DNA of 64,000 nucleotides, from contig CP119311.1 of assembly GCA_029202545.1 (NCBI GenBank), positions 992,001-1,056,000 on the forward strand, in the 5' to 3' direction. The position numbers were made by a program, and so were the translations under genes. Origin of the DNA: Candidatus Pseudobacter hemicellulosilyticus. GTDB lineage: Bacteria; Bacteroidota; Bacteroidia; Chitinophagales; Chitinophagaceae. Positions 42,857 to 51,666 of this stretch are shown one piece after another. Every line of letters begins with the position of its first letter. Position 1 is the first letter of the stretch. Under the pieces are notes generated by a model. That model had not been told where the DNA came from. It saw nothing but the letters and a program-made list of their open reading frames with translations, and searched no databases.

Positions 42857-43333
42857 TTATTGCAGTTTCACATATACGGTCCTGATCACATTCAGGCTAT
42901 TCTCATTCAGGATCTCATACTCCAGCTTGATCACCGTCCCCGCTGTGCCGGTTGGCATCACATACGGCACCAGCAGGGTATCCAGTTTCTTAAAGCTGGA
43001 ATAAGCCTTTGCATAAGGCCAGGTCCCGGTCTTTGTCCGGGTTCCTCCAATGGTATTGTACTGGTTGATCTCTTTAACAGGGCCTTCAGAAAAGAACTGA
43101 AGCTCCGTTTTAATAGTAGCGCCTGCTGCATATGCAGTGGCCGATGATGTACTGGTGGCCAGCGCAGCCACCGGCGTCTTGTTGAGGTCCAGCAGGGAAT
43201 TGGTGCTTACCGGGTAATAGCCTACGCCAGTAGGTTCCGTATTATCCCTGATAAAATCCTGCTCCTCCTTATCACAGGCCAGCAGCAGAAAAAGCGGGGC
43301 GGCTATGATCAGTATAATATGTATAAGTTTCAT
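42857..43333 (-). CDS. Lipoprotein associated with the SusC/SusD pair
   Basis: A 158-residue lipoprotein; the signal IILIIAAPLFLLLAC ends in a lipobox with Cys20, followed by DKEEQ, where an Asp at +2 can retain lipoproteins in some bacteria. The body is short and beta-rich with no recognised domain (TAYAAGATIKTELQFFSEGP, VIKLEYEILNENSLNVIRTVYV). It lies 24 bases downstream of the susD-like gene on the same strand, so it is the third gene of the operon and may be a surface accessory binding protein. This role is inferred only from position. Confidence 0.75.
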   Translation of the reverse strand: MKLIHIILIIAAPLFLLLACDKEEQDFIRDNTEPTGVGYYPVSTNSLLDLNKTPVAALATSTSSATAYAAGATIKTELQFFSEGPVKEINQYNTIGGTRTKTGTWPYAKAYSSFKKLDTLLVPYVMPTGTAGTVIKLEYEILNENSLNVIRTVYVKLQ

Positions 43334-43357
43334 GGTTTGTTCTTTAGTGTTACTGAT

Positions 43358-44827
43358 TTATTGATCCCACCAGAGCTTTTCAGTCATGGGTTTTACTGCT
43401 TCCTGTGCTTCCGGGTTACGGTTCAGCTCATTTAACGGCAGCTGTGCCCGCCGGATGAACTGCCCGCCCATATTGGCATTCTGCCGCTCGGGCAATACCA
43501 TGCCAGCAAACAGGTCTTCATTATAATCATAACGCCGCACATCTGCCCAGGCATCAGGATGCAGGAACAGCACCACCTGTTTCTCACGCAGGATATGTTC
43601 CAGTGTCAGCCCTGCAGCACCTGCCGCCACCTGCGGATTAGCCAGGTAAGCAGCGCCATTTACACCCAGTTTGCTCATACTGGCTGTAATGCCCGCTATA
43701 TAAGCATCATAAGCTTCCTGTGTACTGCCCACAGAAGAAGTTGTGCCCCCGTTCAGCAGGAATCGCGCTTCAGCTTCCATCAGTTTCTGTTCAGCATAGG
43801 AGCCCATCAGTAATGGTGATCCGCGCTGCGCAAAGAAAGTAACGTCTGTAAGGTCCGTTGTATTGCCGGTATTGGCCAGGCCATTGGTGATCCCTACATA
43901 CGTACTGGCAGTAGCCCTTTTGAAGATCAGCTTGTCGATCCGGGGATCCACCAGGCCGGGGTAGGCAGCGCCGCTCAGCGCATCCACAAATCTTTTGGCC
44001 GGCCCAATGGTATAGGTGGCGCTTCCGGAGATCCTGCCGGAAACATTCACAAACCAGGGATTGGGGTTTCTTTCACTGAAAGCCAACTGGTAATCCTTGC
44101 TGGTGGGCAACAGCCCATTGGCCAGCGCGTCCAGGGCATTGGCAGCGGCAGCTGTGGCTCCTTTTTTGGTAGTATGCATATACAGCCGCGCTTTGAGCAA
44201 CCAGGCCGTTCTGCGCCAGGCCGAAGTATCCCCGGCAAAGATCATATCATCAATACTGGGTCTTAGTGTGGTTGGATTCACAGCCTTGCTTTCAATGATG
44301 GCCGAGTCCAGGCTTTTCTGCATATACTCATAGATGGACTGCTGGCTATCGTAGGTAGGGTACAGCACTGCAGGCGCTTTGATGGCATCGGTCAGCGGTA
44401 CATCACCCCAGGTATCAGTGGCTAAAATCAGGTTAGTGACCAGCAGTATCCGGCCAATAGCGGTATAATGTGGCGCGCCCTGCTCTTTGCTCATGGCTAT
44501 GATCAGCGTACTATTGGTAATACCATCTTTATAAATGCCTTCAAAAGCACTGGAGATACGCACTTCATTATTCTGGTCTTCATTGATAGGGCCGGCGGAA
44601 TAAGCTGCCATCTGCTGCGGGAATAGGGTAGTGATATACCCCAGCAGCCCCTGGTTATTGGCGGTTGAATATTCTACCGCGGGCAGCAGGGTGGCCAGCG
44701 TGGCAAAGGGTGGTTTGTTGGGATCGATGTTCACATTGCCCTTCTCCACAAACTTCTTACAGCCTGACATGGCTATAAGCAGGCAAAGCAGCACTCCTGT
44801 TATGATGGGATTGGTTCTCATGTTCAA
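43358..44827 (-). CDS. SusD/RagB-family outer-membrane lipoprotein
   Basis: A 489-residue nutrient-binding lipoprotein. The signal ends in the lipobox IAMSGC (Cys22), and the mature protein has the helical TPR-like body of the SusD-like_2 group (QGLLGYITTLFPQQMAAYSAG, TDTWGDVPLTDAIKAP, FIRRAQLPLNELNRNPEA). It would cap the SusC-like pore encoded six bases upstream. SusD-like_2 proteins are often found with transporters of peptides or unknown substrates instead of starch. No glycoside hydrolase, peptidase or anti-sigma gene is linked, so the cargo is unknown. Confidence 0.93.
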   Translation of the reverse strand: MNMRTNPIITGVLLCLLIAMSGCKKFVEKGNVNIDPNKPPFATLATLLPAVEYSTANNQGLLGYITTLFPQQMAAYSAGPINEDQNNEVRISSAFEGIYKDGITNSTLIIAMSKEQGAPHYTAIGRILLVTNLILATDTWGDVPLTDAIKAPAVLYPTYDSQQSIYEYMQKSLDSAIIESKAVNPTTLRPSIDDMIFAGDTSAWRRTAWLLKARLYMHTTKKGATAAAANALDALANGLLPTSKDYQLAFSERNPNPWFVNVSGRISGSATYTIGPAKRFVDALSGAAYPGLVDPRIDKLIFKRATASTYVGITNGLANTGNTTDLTDVTFFAQRGSPLLMGSYAEQKLMEAEARFLLNGGTTSSVGSTQEAYDAYIAGITASMSKLGVNGAAYLANPQVAAGAAGLTLEHILREKQVVLFLHPDAWADVRRYDYNEDLFAGMVLPERQNANMGGQFIRRAQLPLNELNRNPEAQEAVKPMTEKLWWDQ

Positions 44828-44832
44828 GCTTT

Positions 44833-47800
44833 TTAGAAATTAACATTCAGGTTAATGATCCAGGAACTGAAATTGGGGATATTACTGCCGGTAAACCCGT
44901 ATACATTATATCCCGTGGCAAAGGCGTTACTGCCGGGATCATAACCGGAAAAGGGTGTCCAGAGCAGGAAGTTGCTGCCTGTTACGCCTACGCTGGCGCC
45001 CCTGATGAACTTGGTACGCTGCAGGATTGCTTTCGGCAGCTCGTAACTGAGACTGATATTCCGCAGTCGCAGCCAGCTGGCGTCCTGCACAATGATATCA
45101 GTGATATTATTGAAAAGGTTGGTATTGCGATAGAAATTATGGTCCAGCACCACGGGGATATCATTGGCCTTGCCATCGGCAATTTTAATCCCGGGGAAGA
45201 TGATCTGCTGGTACCTGTTCTCCGTGATCTTCAGTACCCCGTTGCGGATGGCATTCCGCATGGTTACGTCCATCATATCTCCCCCCTTCTTGTATTCCAG
45301 CAGACCGGACAGCGTGAATTGCTTCCAGGTCAGCGTGGCGGACACACTGCCAATCCAGTCCGGGAAAGCATTGCCGGCCTTTACAAAGGAAGGCGTAAAA
45401 TCCGGGAAACCGGAAGGCAGGATCAGCAGATTGCCGTTCTCATCCCGGCGGTAGGCAGTGCCATAGAGATCGCCGGAGTAGCCACCCAGCACCAGTTTGT
45501 TGACCAGGCGACCTTCATCATATACCGGTATTTCGGTGATGCCTTCTTTGATGGCTTTTACGGTGCCACGGTTCTGCGACCAGTTAACGGTCAGGTTCAG
45601 CCGCCAGTCGTCTGTCCGTACCGGTGTGCCGGTCAGCTCCACTTCTGTGCCCACATTCTCAATGGTGCCGGCATTGGTATAATAGGTAGAATAGCCGCTG
45701 GTGAAGGCAATGGGAACAGGAATGATCTGGTCTACGTTCCGGTTCTTGTACCAGCTGACGTCCAGGTTCAGCCTGTCCTGCAGGAAATGCAGCTCGGCGC
45801 CCATTTCAAATGATTTCTGCATCTCCGGTTTCAGGTCCGGATCAGCATAGGTAGCGCCACGCAGGAAACCGAGGATACTGGTAGTGCCGGAAACAAATGG
45901 AAAGCCCCGGGGCGCCACATAATACGGTCCGTTGCTATAAGGCGGCGCATCCTTACCCACCTGGGCATAGGAAATACGGAATTTGCCAAAGTTCAGCACG
46001 TCGTTGGAGAGATTATGCAGTTCGGTGAAGTTATAGCTGAGGCTCACGGCCGGGTAAAAGAAGGAGTTATTCTGTACCGGGAGGGTGGAGCTCCAGTCGT
46101 TCCTTCCGGTCACTTCCAGGTACACCCCATCTTTATAGCCGAACTTGGCGCTACCAAAAACACCGGCATAACGCCGGCGGGTAGTTGTTCTTGAGTTGAA
46201 CTGGTTGATGGTATTTACCAGATCATAAAAACCAACGAGGCCAAATTTCTCGCCCCGGTTATTGATCACATCATTATAGGTGACCTGGATGGTATTACCC
46301 ACCATCAGTGTATAGCTGAAGTCCCCGGCGCGATCATCCCAGGACAGGAAAGCATTGCTGTTGATATCCCTGTTGGTGACCCGCTCTTCCACAATAAAAC
46401 CACCGCTGCTGATGGCCATATCCAGCGTGGTAGGATCACCGGGATAACGGGGACCAGGCACAATACGGGTCCGGTTATCGCTGAAGAAATCACCGCCGAT
46501 CTTATAGTCCAGCTTCAGCTGCGGCAGGATCTGGTACGTGATGCCCATATTGCCTACAAACCGGAAAAGATTGCTTTTCATCTGACTGTATCTGGCCACG
46601 TAGAGGGGATTGTCGATGGTACCGGGCGCATATACTTTCTGGCTGCCATCAGGATAAACATAATCCCGGACATCGTAGGTGGTGGTATGATAGGCCAGGG
46701 CCGTCATCACCCCTTTATCGCCCGCTGAAGGCTGCACTGTCTGAGCCGTAGTGAGGGTGGCCGAAGCGTTGACACTGAACTTATCGGAAAGCTGGGTGGT
46801 GCCCGCCAGTTTGAAAGTATACCGGTCGTAGCTGGTGCTTTCCAGGATACCGTCCTGGTTCAGGGCAGAAAAGGAGCTGTAGTAAGTTGTCTTTGCATTG
46901 CCGCCCTGTACGGAAACGGAATTATTGTAGCGCATGCCGGTAGTAAAAGCACGCTTGAAATTATTGTATAGCGGATCCTCTTCTGTACGCAGCGGACCAA
47001 AGGTCTGGAATTTGCTGCCCAGGGAACCATCCGCATTGAGGGAGAGGCGGCCCTGCTGTCCTTCGCGGTACTTGGTCTGGATCTCGGGGTATTTGGTCAG
47101 GTAATCGAAGGCTGCCGAGCTGTTGACATTGATGCTCATCCTGCCGGCGCTTCCTTTTTTAGTGGTGATGATCAGGACACCGTTGGCGGCACGCAGGCCA
47201 TAAAGAGCGGTAGCACCGGCGCCTTTCAGCACGGAAACGGATTCAATATCATCCGGGTTGATATCCAGGCCGCGGTTGGGATAAGAGAACTGGTCGTTAC
47301 TGCCAGCCTGCAGGCTGTTGGTGCCAGTACTCGGCACCATATTAGCGGCATTGGTGCTGTTGTTGACGGGAATGCCATCAATGACCACCAGTGGTTGGTT
47401 ATCTGCACCGGGATTGAGGGAGGAGATGCCCCGGATCACGATATCAGTACCCGCGCCTGGCGCGCCCCCGGAAGAAACAATGTTGACGCCGCTGATCTTT
47501 CCCTGCAGGGCGTTAAGAAAACTATTCTCTCTACCCTTTGTCAATTCGCCGGAAGTCACTTCCTGTACATTGTAACCCAGGGTCTTTTTACGTTGCTTGA
47601 AACCAAAGGCGGCAGTCACTACTACCTCGGACAAACTACTGCCGGGCTGCAGGCTGACCTCATAGCTGGTGCGCTCATCCACATTCAGCTCTTTGGAGGA
47701 AAAGCCGATGGCAGATATCAGCAGTATTACCCGGGGACCGGAAACAGTGATGGAAAATCGCCCCACATCATCAGCAGACACGCCGTTATTGGTGCCTTTT

Positions 47801-47943
47801 ACGAGGATGGTGGCATTGGAGACCGGATTACCTTTTTGGTCCGTCACCCGTCCGGACACCTGCCTTGTCTGACCCAGTAAACAAAATGGAAATAATAGAA
47901 AAAGCAGGAAGAAACCCTGCAAAAGCGGGAGGGATTTTCTCAT
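44833..47943 (-). CDS. SusC/RagA-family TonB-dependent receptor
   Basis: A 1036-residue outer-membrane transporter. After a signal peptide (LLQGFFLLFLLFPFCLLGQ) come a carboxypeptidase-like N-terminal domain (VSGRVTDQKGNPVSNATILVKG), a TonB-contact segment (LSEVVVTAAFGFKQRKKTLGY, in two parts), the plug (GKISGVNIVSSGGAPGAGTD and IRGISSLNPGADNQPLVVIDG) and a long beta-barrel. The last residues SSWIINLNVNF end in Phe, as expected for BAM-dependent insertion. It is the first gene of the SusC-SusD-lipoprotein operon. No extra N-terminal signalling domain for an anti-sigma factor is present. Confidence 0.95.
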   Translation of the reverse strand: MRKSLPLLQGFFLLFLLFPFCLLGQTRQVSGRVTDQKGNPVSNATILVKGTNNGVSADDVGRFSITVSGPRVILLISAIGFSSKELNVDERTSYEVSLQPGSSLSEVVVTAAFGFKQRKKTLGYNVQEVTSGELTKGRENSFLNALQGKISGVNIVSSGGAPGAGTDIVIRGISSLNPGADNQPLVVIDGIPVNNSTNAANMVPSTGTNSLQAGSNDQFSYPNRGLDINPDDIESVSVLKGAGATALYGLRAANGVLIITTKKGSAGRMSINVNSSAAFDYLTKYPEIQTKYREGQQGRLSLNADGSLGSKFQTFGPLRTEEDPLYNNFKRAFTTGMRYNNSVSVQGGNAKTTYYSSFSALNQDGILESTSYDRYTFKLAGTTQLSDKFSVNASATLTTAQTVQPSAGDKGVMTALAYHTTTYDVRDYVYPDGSQKVYAPGTIDNPLYVARYSQMKSNLFRFVGNMGITYQILPQLKLDYKIGGDFFSDNRTRIVPGPRYPGDPTTLDMAISSGGFIVEERVTNRDINSNAFLSWDDRAGDFSYTLMVGNTIQVTYNDVINNRGEKFGLVGFYDLVNTINQFNSRTTTRRRYAGVFGSAKFGYKDGVYLEVTGRNDWSSTLPVQNNSFFYPAVSLSYNFTELHNLSNDVLNFGKFRISYAQVGKDAPPYSNGPYYVAPRGFPFVSGTTSILGFLRGATYADPDLKPEMQKSFEMGAELHFLQDRLNLDVSWYKNRNVDQIIPVPIAFTSGYSTYYTNAGTIENVGTEVELTGTPVRTDDWRLNLTVNWSQNRGTVKAIKEGITEIPVYDEGRLVNKLVLGGYSGDLYGTAYRRDENGNLLILPSGFPDFTPSFVKAGNAFPDWIGSVSATLTWKQFTLSGLLEYKKGGDMMDVTMRNAIRNGVLKITENRYQQIIFPGIKIADGKANDIPVVLDHNFYRNTNLFNNITDIIVQDASWLRLRNISLSYELPKAILQRTKFIRGASVGVTGSNFLLWTPFSGYDPGSNAFATGYNVYGFTGSNIPNFSSWIINLNVNF

Positions 47944-48087
47944 ATCCAGGAATTTAGTTAATGGTTATCTGTAATTTACTGGATTGATCAGAGATTACCG
48001 CAAATGCCCTGCAAGTTTTTGCCAATTCCCCGCACAGTTCCGCCTGTTCCTGCGGTCTTGTTTTTGCATAGAGCAACCGATGGTGTT
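47944..48087. other. Leader region of the SusC operon
   Basis: This 144-base stretch before susC has no TAnnTTTG on the minus strand and no clear hairpin, so the start of the susC operon is not located. It continues into the GTTTTG dyad and the sod promoter on the other side. Confidence 0.35.
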
Positions 48088-48113
48088 GTTTTGAAAGTTT
48101 TGTTGCACAAAAC
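48088..48113. promoter_or_regulatory. GTTTTG repeat upstream of the sod promoter
   Basis: GTTTTG occurs at 48088-48093 and 48097-48102, and its inverse CAAAAC at 48108-48113, giving a perfect GTTTTG-TTGCA-CAAAAC dyad. It ends seven bases before the -33 element of sod and lies between the divergent susC and sod genes. It could bind a regulator; this is inference. Confidence 0.35.
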
Positions 48114-48119
48114 CGCAAC

Positions 48120-48150
48120 TTGGTCAATCAACCAATGACCTGTACATTTG
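48120..48150 (+). promoter_or_regulatory. Promoter of the superoxide dismutase gene
   Basis: TTG (48120-48122), a 20-base spacer and TACATTTG (48143-48150) match the Bacteroidota consensus exactly. The start site would be near 48157, giving an AT-rich leader of about 50 bases. Confidence 0.7.
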
Positions 48151-48206
48151 TTATCCTTTCCAAACAACAGATCAGAAAACTTTATAATTTTAAAATTTAA
48201 AGCGCT

Positions 48207-48815
48207 ATGGCATTTACTCTTCCTGCGCTCCCTTATGCAGCAGCTGCATTGGAGCCGCATATTGACACTCAGACCATGCAGATCCACCATGGTAAGCACC
48301 ACCAGGCTTATGTTGACAATCTGAATAAAGCCATTGCCGGTACTCCCAATGAGAGCAAATCCCTGGAAGAGCTGGTAGCTGCTGCAGGCACTTTCAGCCC
48401 GGCGGTCCGCAATAATGGCGGCGGCCACTGGAACCATACTTTCTTCTGGGAGTCTCTGGCCCCCAATGCCGGCGGCACGCCTTCCGGCGCACTGGCCGAC
48501 GCTATCAACAGCAGCTTCGGTTCTTTTGACGCCTTCAAGGAAAAATTCAATGCAGCAGGCACTACCCGTTTCGGCAGTGGCTGGGCCTGGCTGATTGTAA
48601 AGGACGGTAAACTGGAAGTGAGCTCTACGCCCAACCAGGATAACCCGCTGATGGATGTGGCTGAAGAGAAAGGAACACCGATCCTTGGTGTGGACGTATG
48701 GGAGCATGCCTACTACCTCAAATACCAGAACAAGCGCCCTGATTACCTGGCAGCTTTCTGGAATGTTGTGAACTGGCCTAAAGTGGCTGAGCGTTTTGCG
48801 GCCGCTACCAAATAA
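48207..48815 (+). CDS. Superoxide dismutase (Mn/Fe)
   Basis: A 202-residue cytoplasmic enzyme that dismutates superoxide. The four metal ligands are visible: His27 (MQIHHGKHH), His77 (GGHWNHTFFWE), Asp163 and His167 (DVWEHAYYL). LPALPYAAAALEPHID is the usual N-terminus and the length is normal. The sequence does not by itself separate Mn, Fe and cambialistic forms; the GGGHWNH segment and the Asn-Gln at TPNQDNP lean to Mn or cambialistic. It has its own promoter and a strong terminator and is a single-gene unit. Confidence 0.96.
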   Translation: MAFTLPALPYAAAALEPHIDTQTMQIHHGKHHQAYVDNLNKAIAGTPNESKSLEELVAAAGTFSPAVRNNGGGHWNHTFFWESLAPNAGGTPSGALADAINSSFGSFDAFKEKFNAAGTTRFGSGWAWLIVKDGKLEVSSTPNQDNPLMDVAEEKGTPILGVDVWEHAYYLKYQNKRPDYLAAFWNVVNWPKVAERFAAATK

Positions 48816-48849
48816 TGTTTTTGCCAAGGCAAAAAATTTAGTTACTTGC

Positions 48850-48878
48850 AATCCCGGTAATGCCGGGATTCTTTTTTT
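48850..48878 (+). terminator. Intrinsic terminator after sod
   Basis: AATCCCGG (48850-48857) pairs perfectly with CCGGGATT (48863-48870) around TAATG, followed by C and seven T residues. It starts 34 bases after the stop codon. Confidence 0.9.
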
Positions 48879-48921
48879 ATAGCCTGGCAGAAATTAAAAT
48901 CCGCTTAAAAACCCACAACAT

Positions 48922-49533
48922 ATGAAGTATTCTTTGATTGCTCTTGGCGCCTTTGCTTTCTTTCTTGCAGCCTGCTCTTCTTCGGATAGTGGTTCCGGTA
49001 AGAAACTGGTAATAATGTCCAGTGGCAAATTCCAGGTAGATAGCAAAGATGATAAGATCATCAGTTTTGAGCCGGGTAACCAGCACAATGAAAAAGAGAT
49101 CAATTACTCCGGTGATAAAGTGACTGTAACGGTGAAAAGCAGTCAGGGCGACAAAACCTTTGAACTGACAGAGAATGGCACTTACCTGCTGAACCTGAAA
49201 GTAGACACCCTGATCGGCAGCGTCGTGAACTTCGGCACTTCCGGTATGCCTACTTCCATCAGCACACAACAGCTGGAACATATCATTGACAGCACACAGC
49301 AACTGATGATGGGAATGAATCCCAGCGATGCTGACAAAACCTATTTCCTGGCGCCCAATAATGTTCACCGCATCAGCGCCATTACTACCGCCAGGCTGAT
49401 TGGCCCTTACAATGCCATTCCTTACTCCGTAGAATCAGGTCCTGACGGAAAGGCTCCCGAGATCTACAAATTCTTTACCAATAAACAGAAAAGGGAATCG
49501 CTGATTGAGCTGATCCAGCGCCTGAATAAATAA
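48922..49533 (+). CDS. Hypothetical lipoprotein, 203 aa
   Basis: A lipoprotein with the signal MKYSLIALGAFAFFLAAC (lipidated Cys18) followed by a Ser/Gly linker. The body starts with beta-strand-like repeats (KLVIMSSGKFQVDSKDD, YSGDKVTVTVKSSQGDKTFEL) and ends in a helix (NKQKRESLIELIQRLNK). No domain is recognised. It is convergent with the yidD-rnpA-rpmH group and separated from sod by a terminator, so it is probably transcribed alone. Exported to the periplasm or outer membrane; the role is unknown. Confidence 0.72.
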   Translation: MKYSLIALGAFAFFLAACSSSDSGSGKKLVIMSSGKFQVDSKDDKIISFEPGNQHNEKEINYSGDKVTVTVKSSQGDKTFELTENGTYLLNLKVDTLIGSVVNFGTSGMPTSISTQQLEHIIDSTQQLMMGMNPSDADKTYFLAPNNVHRISAITTARLIGPYNAIPYSVESGPDGKAPEIYKFFTNKQKRESLIELIQRLNK

Positions 49534-49541
49534 GTCAGCCT

Positions 49542-49772
49542 TTACGGAACGGGATCATGCCCATGGCCGCCCCAGGGGTGGCAGCGGGCGATCCGTTTTA
49601 CAGATAACCAGAAGCCTTTAAGAAGTCCATACTTTTTAAAGGCTTCTAACGCATAATGGGAGCAGGTAGGCGTGTACCGGCACTTGGGTCCCAGCAATGG
49701 AGAGATACCCCACTGATAGATCTTTATCAATGCTATGAACGGCCAGCTAAGTATGCGCAGCACCTGTTTCAT
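49542..49772 (-). CDS. yidD: Membrane protein insertion efficiency factor YidD
   Basis: A 76-residue protein starting at the ATG 49772, inside the 3' end of rnpA (26-base overlap, translational coupling). The whole family pattern is present: PFIALIKIYQWGISPLLGPK, CRYTPTCSHYALEAF and KRIARCHPWGGHGHDPVP, with three conserved Cys. It is thought to aid YidC-dependent insertion at the inner membrane by an amphipathic N-terminal helix. Its place after rpmH and rnpA is the conserved bacterial order; yidC itself is not adjacent here. Confidence 0.93.
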   Translation of the reverse strand: MKQVLRILSWPFIALIKIYQWGISPLLGPKCRYTPTCSHYALEAFKKYGLLKGFWLSVKRIARCHPWGGHGHDPVP

Positions 49773-50148
49773 GGACCAAACGTTCAAGGCGGTTTAATAA
49801 TGACTGCATCTTCTCGCGGATAATGGCAAAGTCGGGCAGCTCCTTGCCTGTATAGATAATAAATAATGCCAGCCGGCGGTCTTTGTTCAGCAATAGTTCC
49901 TGTAATTCATTTTTCTGCAGGCGGTACCCTTCCCGCATCAGCCGCTTGACCCGGTTACGGTGTACAGAGCGCTTGAAGTTCCGGCTGCTGACACCGAAGC
50001 CCGCCTGCAAAGGCGGCGCCCCAGCTTCCTGGAAAGCATAGGATACCCGCAGCGGGAAAACGCTGAAATGCTTCCCCTTTTCAAACAGCCGGTCAATGAC
50101 CTTGCGGCTTTTCAACCGTTCCTGCTTTCCTAATGTGAATCTGGGCAT
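49747..50148 (-). CDS. rnpA: Ribonuclease P protein component
   Basis: A 133-residue basic protein that assists the RNase P RNA in 5' maturation of tRNAs. The RNR signature is intact (FKRSVHRNRVKRLMREGYR), and the N-terminus TLGKQERLKSRKVIDRLFEKG is typical. It lies 123 bases downstream of rpmH on the same strand and overlaps yidD. The RNA subunit gene (rnpB) is not in this window. Confidence 0.96.
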   Translation of the reverse strand: MPRFTLGKQERLKSRKVIDRLFEKGKHFSVFPLRVSYAFQEAGAPPLQAGFGVSSRNFKRSVHRNRVKRLMREGYRLQKNELQELLLNKDRRLALFIIYTGKELPDFAIIREKMQSLLNRLERLVHETGAAHT

Positions 50149-50271
50149 GCTGCAAAAATAAAATAGCTCCGGGATGATCCAGGAGCTATTGAGTATTTTG
50201 TTCTTCCTGCTGCTGGCCGGGGCAATTGTTGTCCCACGCCTGCCGGATCGGCCTGCGGCAGCTGAAGTAGG

Positions 50272-50427
50272 TTATTTCAGTTTCCTTTCGTCAGAAACAG
50301 TCAGTTTCTTACGACCTTTCTTCCGGCGGCTGGCCAGTACTTTGCGGCCGTTGGCTGTTTCCATACGTTTACGGAAACCATGAACGGTTTTACGGCGGCG
50401 GCGATGCGGTTGAAATGTACGTTTCAT
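50272..50427 (-). CDS. rpmH: 50S ribosomal protein L34
   Basis: A 51-residue ribosomal protein. Its sequence begins MKRTFQPHRRRRKTVHGFRK, followed by RMETANGRKVLASRRKKGRK, which is diagnostic of L34. The C-terminus is slightly extended (KLTVSDERKLK), as in other Bacteroidota. It heads the rpmH-rnpA-yidD group and has a consensus promoter about 160 bases upstream. The position is usually close to dnaA or the origin in many bacteria; neither is in this window. Confidence 0.97.
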   Translation of the reverse strand: MKRTFQPHRRRRKTVHGFRKRMETANGRKVLASRRKKGRKKLTVSDERKLK

Positions 50428-50587
50428 TATTACTGATTTTTTCACCCCTCAGCACTCTATCCTGCGAGAAAACAGGGTTTAAGAAGCACCAACCGGGTTG
50501 TCTTTTTCAAATGCGGCCCGGGAGAACAGGCCTGGTTTCTTTTTCAGCCCAACAGGTCACCACACCCGTCGGATTGTGAAAGGACGG

Positions 50588-50620
50588 CAAAGGTAGTATA
50601 AAACAGGTTATTTTATCAAG
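50588..50620 (-). promoter_or_regulatory. Promoter of rpmH
   Basis: On the minus strand CTTG (50620-50617), a 21-base spacer and TACCTTTG (50595-50588) match the Bacteroidota consensus. The start site would be near 50580, giving a leader of about 150 bases before the L34 ATG, long enough for autoregulation. Confidence 0.6.
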
Positions 50621-50652
50621 CGAGAGCCGGGATTTTTCGGGAATCCTTCCGG

Positions 50653-51540
50653 TTACTGGTAGGTAACTGTAAATGAGCCGGCTGTAATGGATACGGTGGC
50701 AGTGCCATTCAGCAAATCCTCCGCTTCAAAGTGGAAGGTCCCTTTGATGGTCTTGCTGCTGGTATTGTGTTCCGTGATCACCAGTTCACCCGAGCTGGAA
50801 TTGTAGGTGGTGGTCCCTTCCACATACAGTCCGATATAATCTCCCAGGGAGGTCAGCTGGAAAGTACCGGTCCCGATATTGCTGGGCATGCGCAGGCCTA
50901 CAGACTTGGTGCCATCCGAAGTAACAGCATTGATGATCAGGCCGTTGAAAGCAATCAGGCCGGTCACATTGTGCCCGCTGAAGTCAGTACCGTTGATCTT
51001 GCTGGTCAGGGTACTGTTATCACTGCCGGTAGGCGGTATTTCAGTGGTATAAGGAATATTTTCAAACACCCCTTCGGTGAGGGTCTTCTGTACATCGTCT
51101 ATATCCCGGTACAGTTTTACGGAGAAGGTCCCCGAGATCCGCCGGTTCACTGCATCAATACTTGTAACGGTCACGGTACCGCCGGCCTGGCTCTGGTCCT
51201 GGCCCTGGTTACTGGTATAGGCTGCGGGAGCAGCTTCTTTTGTATCTGTCAGGGCCAGCACGTTCATGCTTTGCTGGTCCAGCTGGTAGTCGCCAGGCGT
51301 CGTAGCTTCCAGGCGGATCACCAGTTCCTTGCCATCCTGCGCGGTGCCTGCAATCAGGATCACGCCGTTCATGACACTGGCGGTTACGGCCTTATTGGCA
51401 TCCCATTGGACGCCATCAATCTTCACCCGCAGGGCGCCTACGCCACCGCTGGTAGTGGTATCCACACTTTTTTCTTTTGCACAGCTGGCCAGGGCCAGTA
51501 CGGCCATCAGGGCCGTCAGTAAGCGAATATGCTTTATCAT
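50653..51540 (-). CDS. Lipoprotein with two tandem DUF6252-like domains
   Basis: A 295-residue lipoprotein. The ATG at 51540 gives the signal MIKHIRLLTALMAVLALASC with lipidated Cys20; two upstream ATGs (51558, 51585) only lengthen the N-terminus. Two similar beta-rich halves follow: ALRVKIDGVQWDANKAV with RISGTFSVKLYRD, and LTSKINGTDFSGHNVTG with TIKGTFHFEAED. This repeat pattern is common in secreted Bacteroidota proteins of unknown function. It appears monocistronic, between the rpmH promoter and murI, and is probably on the cell surface or in the periplasm. Confidence 0.75.
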   Translation of the reverse strand: MIKHIRLLTALMAVLALASCAKEKSVDTTTSGGVGALRVKIDGVQWDANKAVTASVMNGVILIAGTAQDGKELVIRLEATTPGDYQLDQQSMNVLALTDTKEAAPAAYTSNQGQDQSQAGGTVTVTSIDAVNRRISGTFSVKLYRDIDDVQKTLTEGVFENIPYTTEIPPTGSDNSTLTSKINGTDFSGHNVTGLIAFNGLIINAVTSDGTKSVGLRMPSNIGTGTFQLTSLGDYIGLYVEGTTTYNSSSGELVITEHNTSSKTIKGTFHFEAEDLLNGTATVSITAGSFTVTYQ

Positions 51541-51666
51541 AGTGGTCTTATTGATCATGGAATGAGCAGCAACGCTGCACAGCAAGTTTACGATTTTACC
51601 GTATACAAGCCCTTTATCTCCTCCTTAAATCTTCCTCAAAACGGTAAATCCACCGGTTTATTGGAC

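Noticed and set aside
47988..48851. Minus-strand frame of 287 codons opposite superoxide dismutase
   Set aside because: It is antisense to sod and crosses its promoter and terminator.
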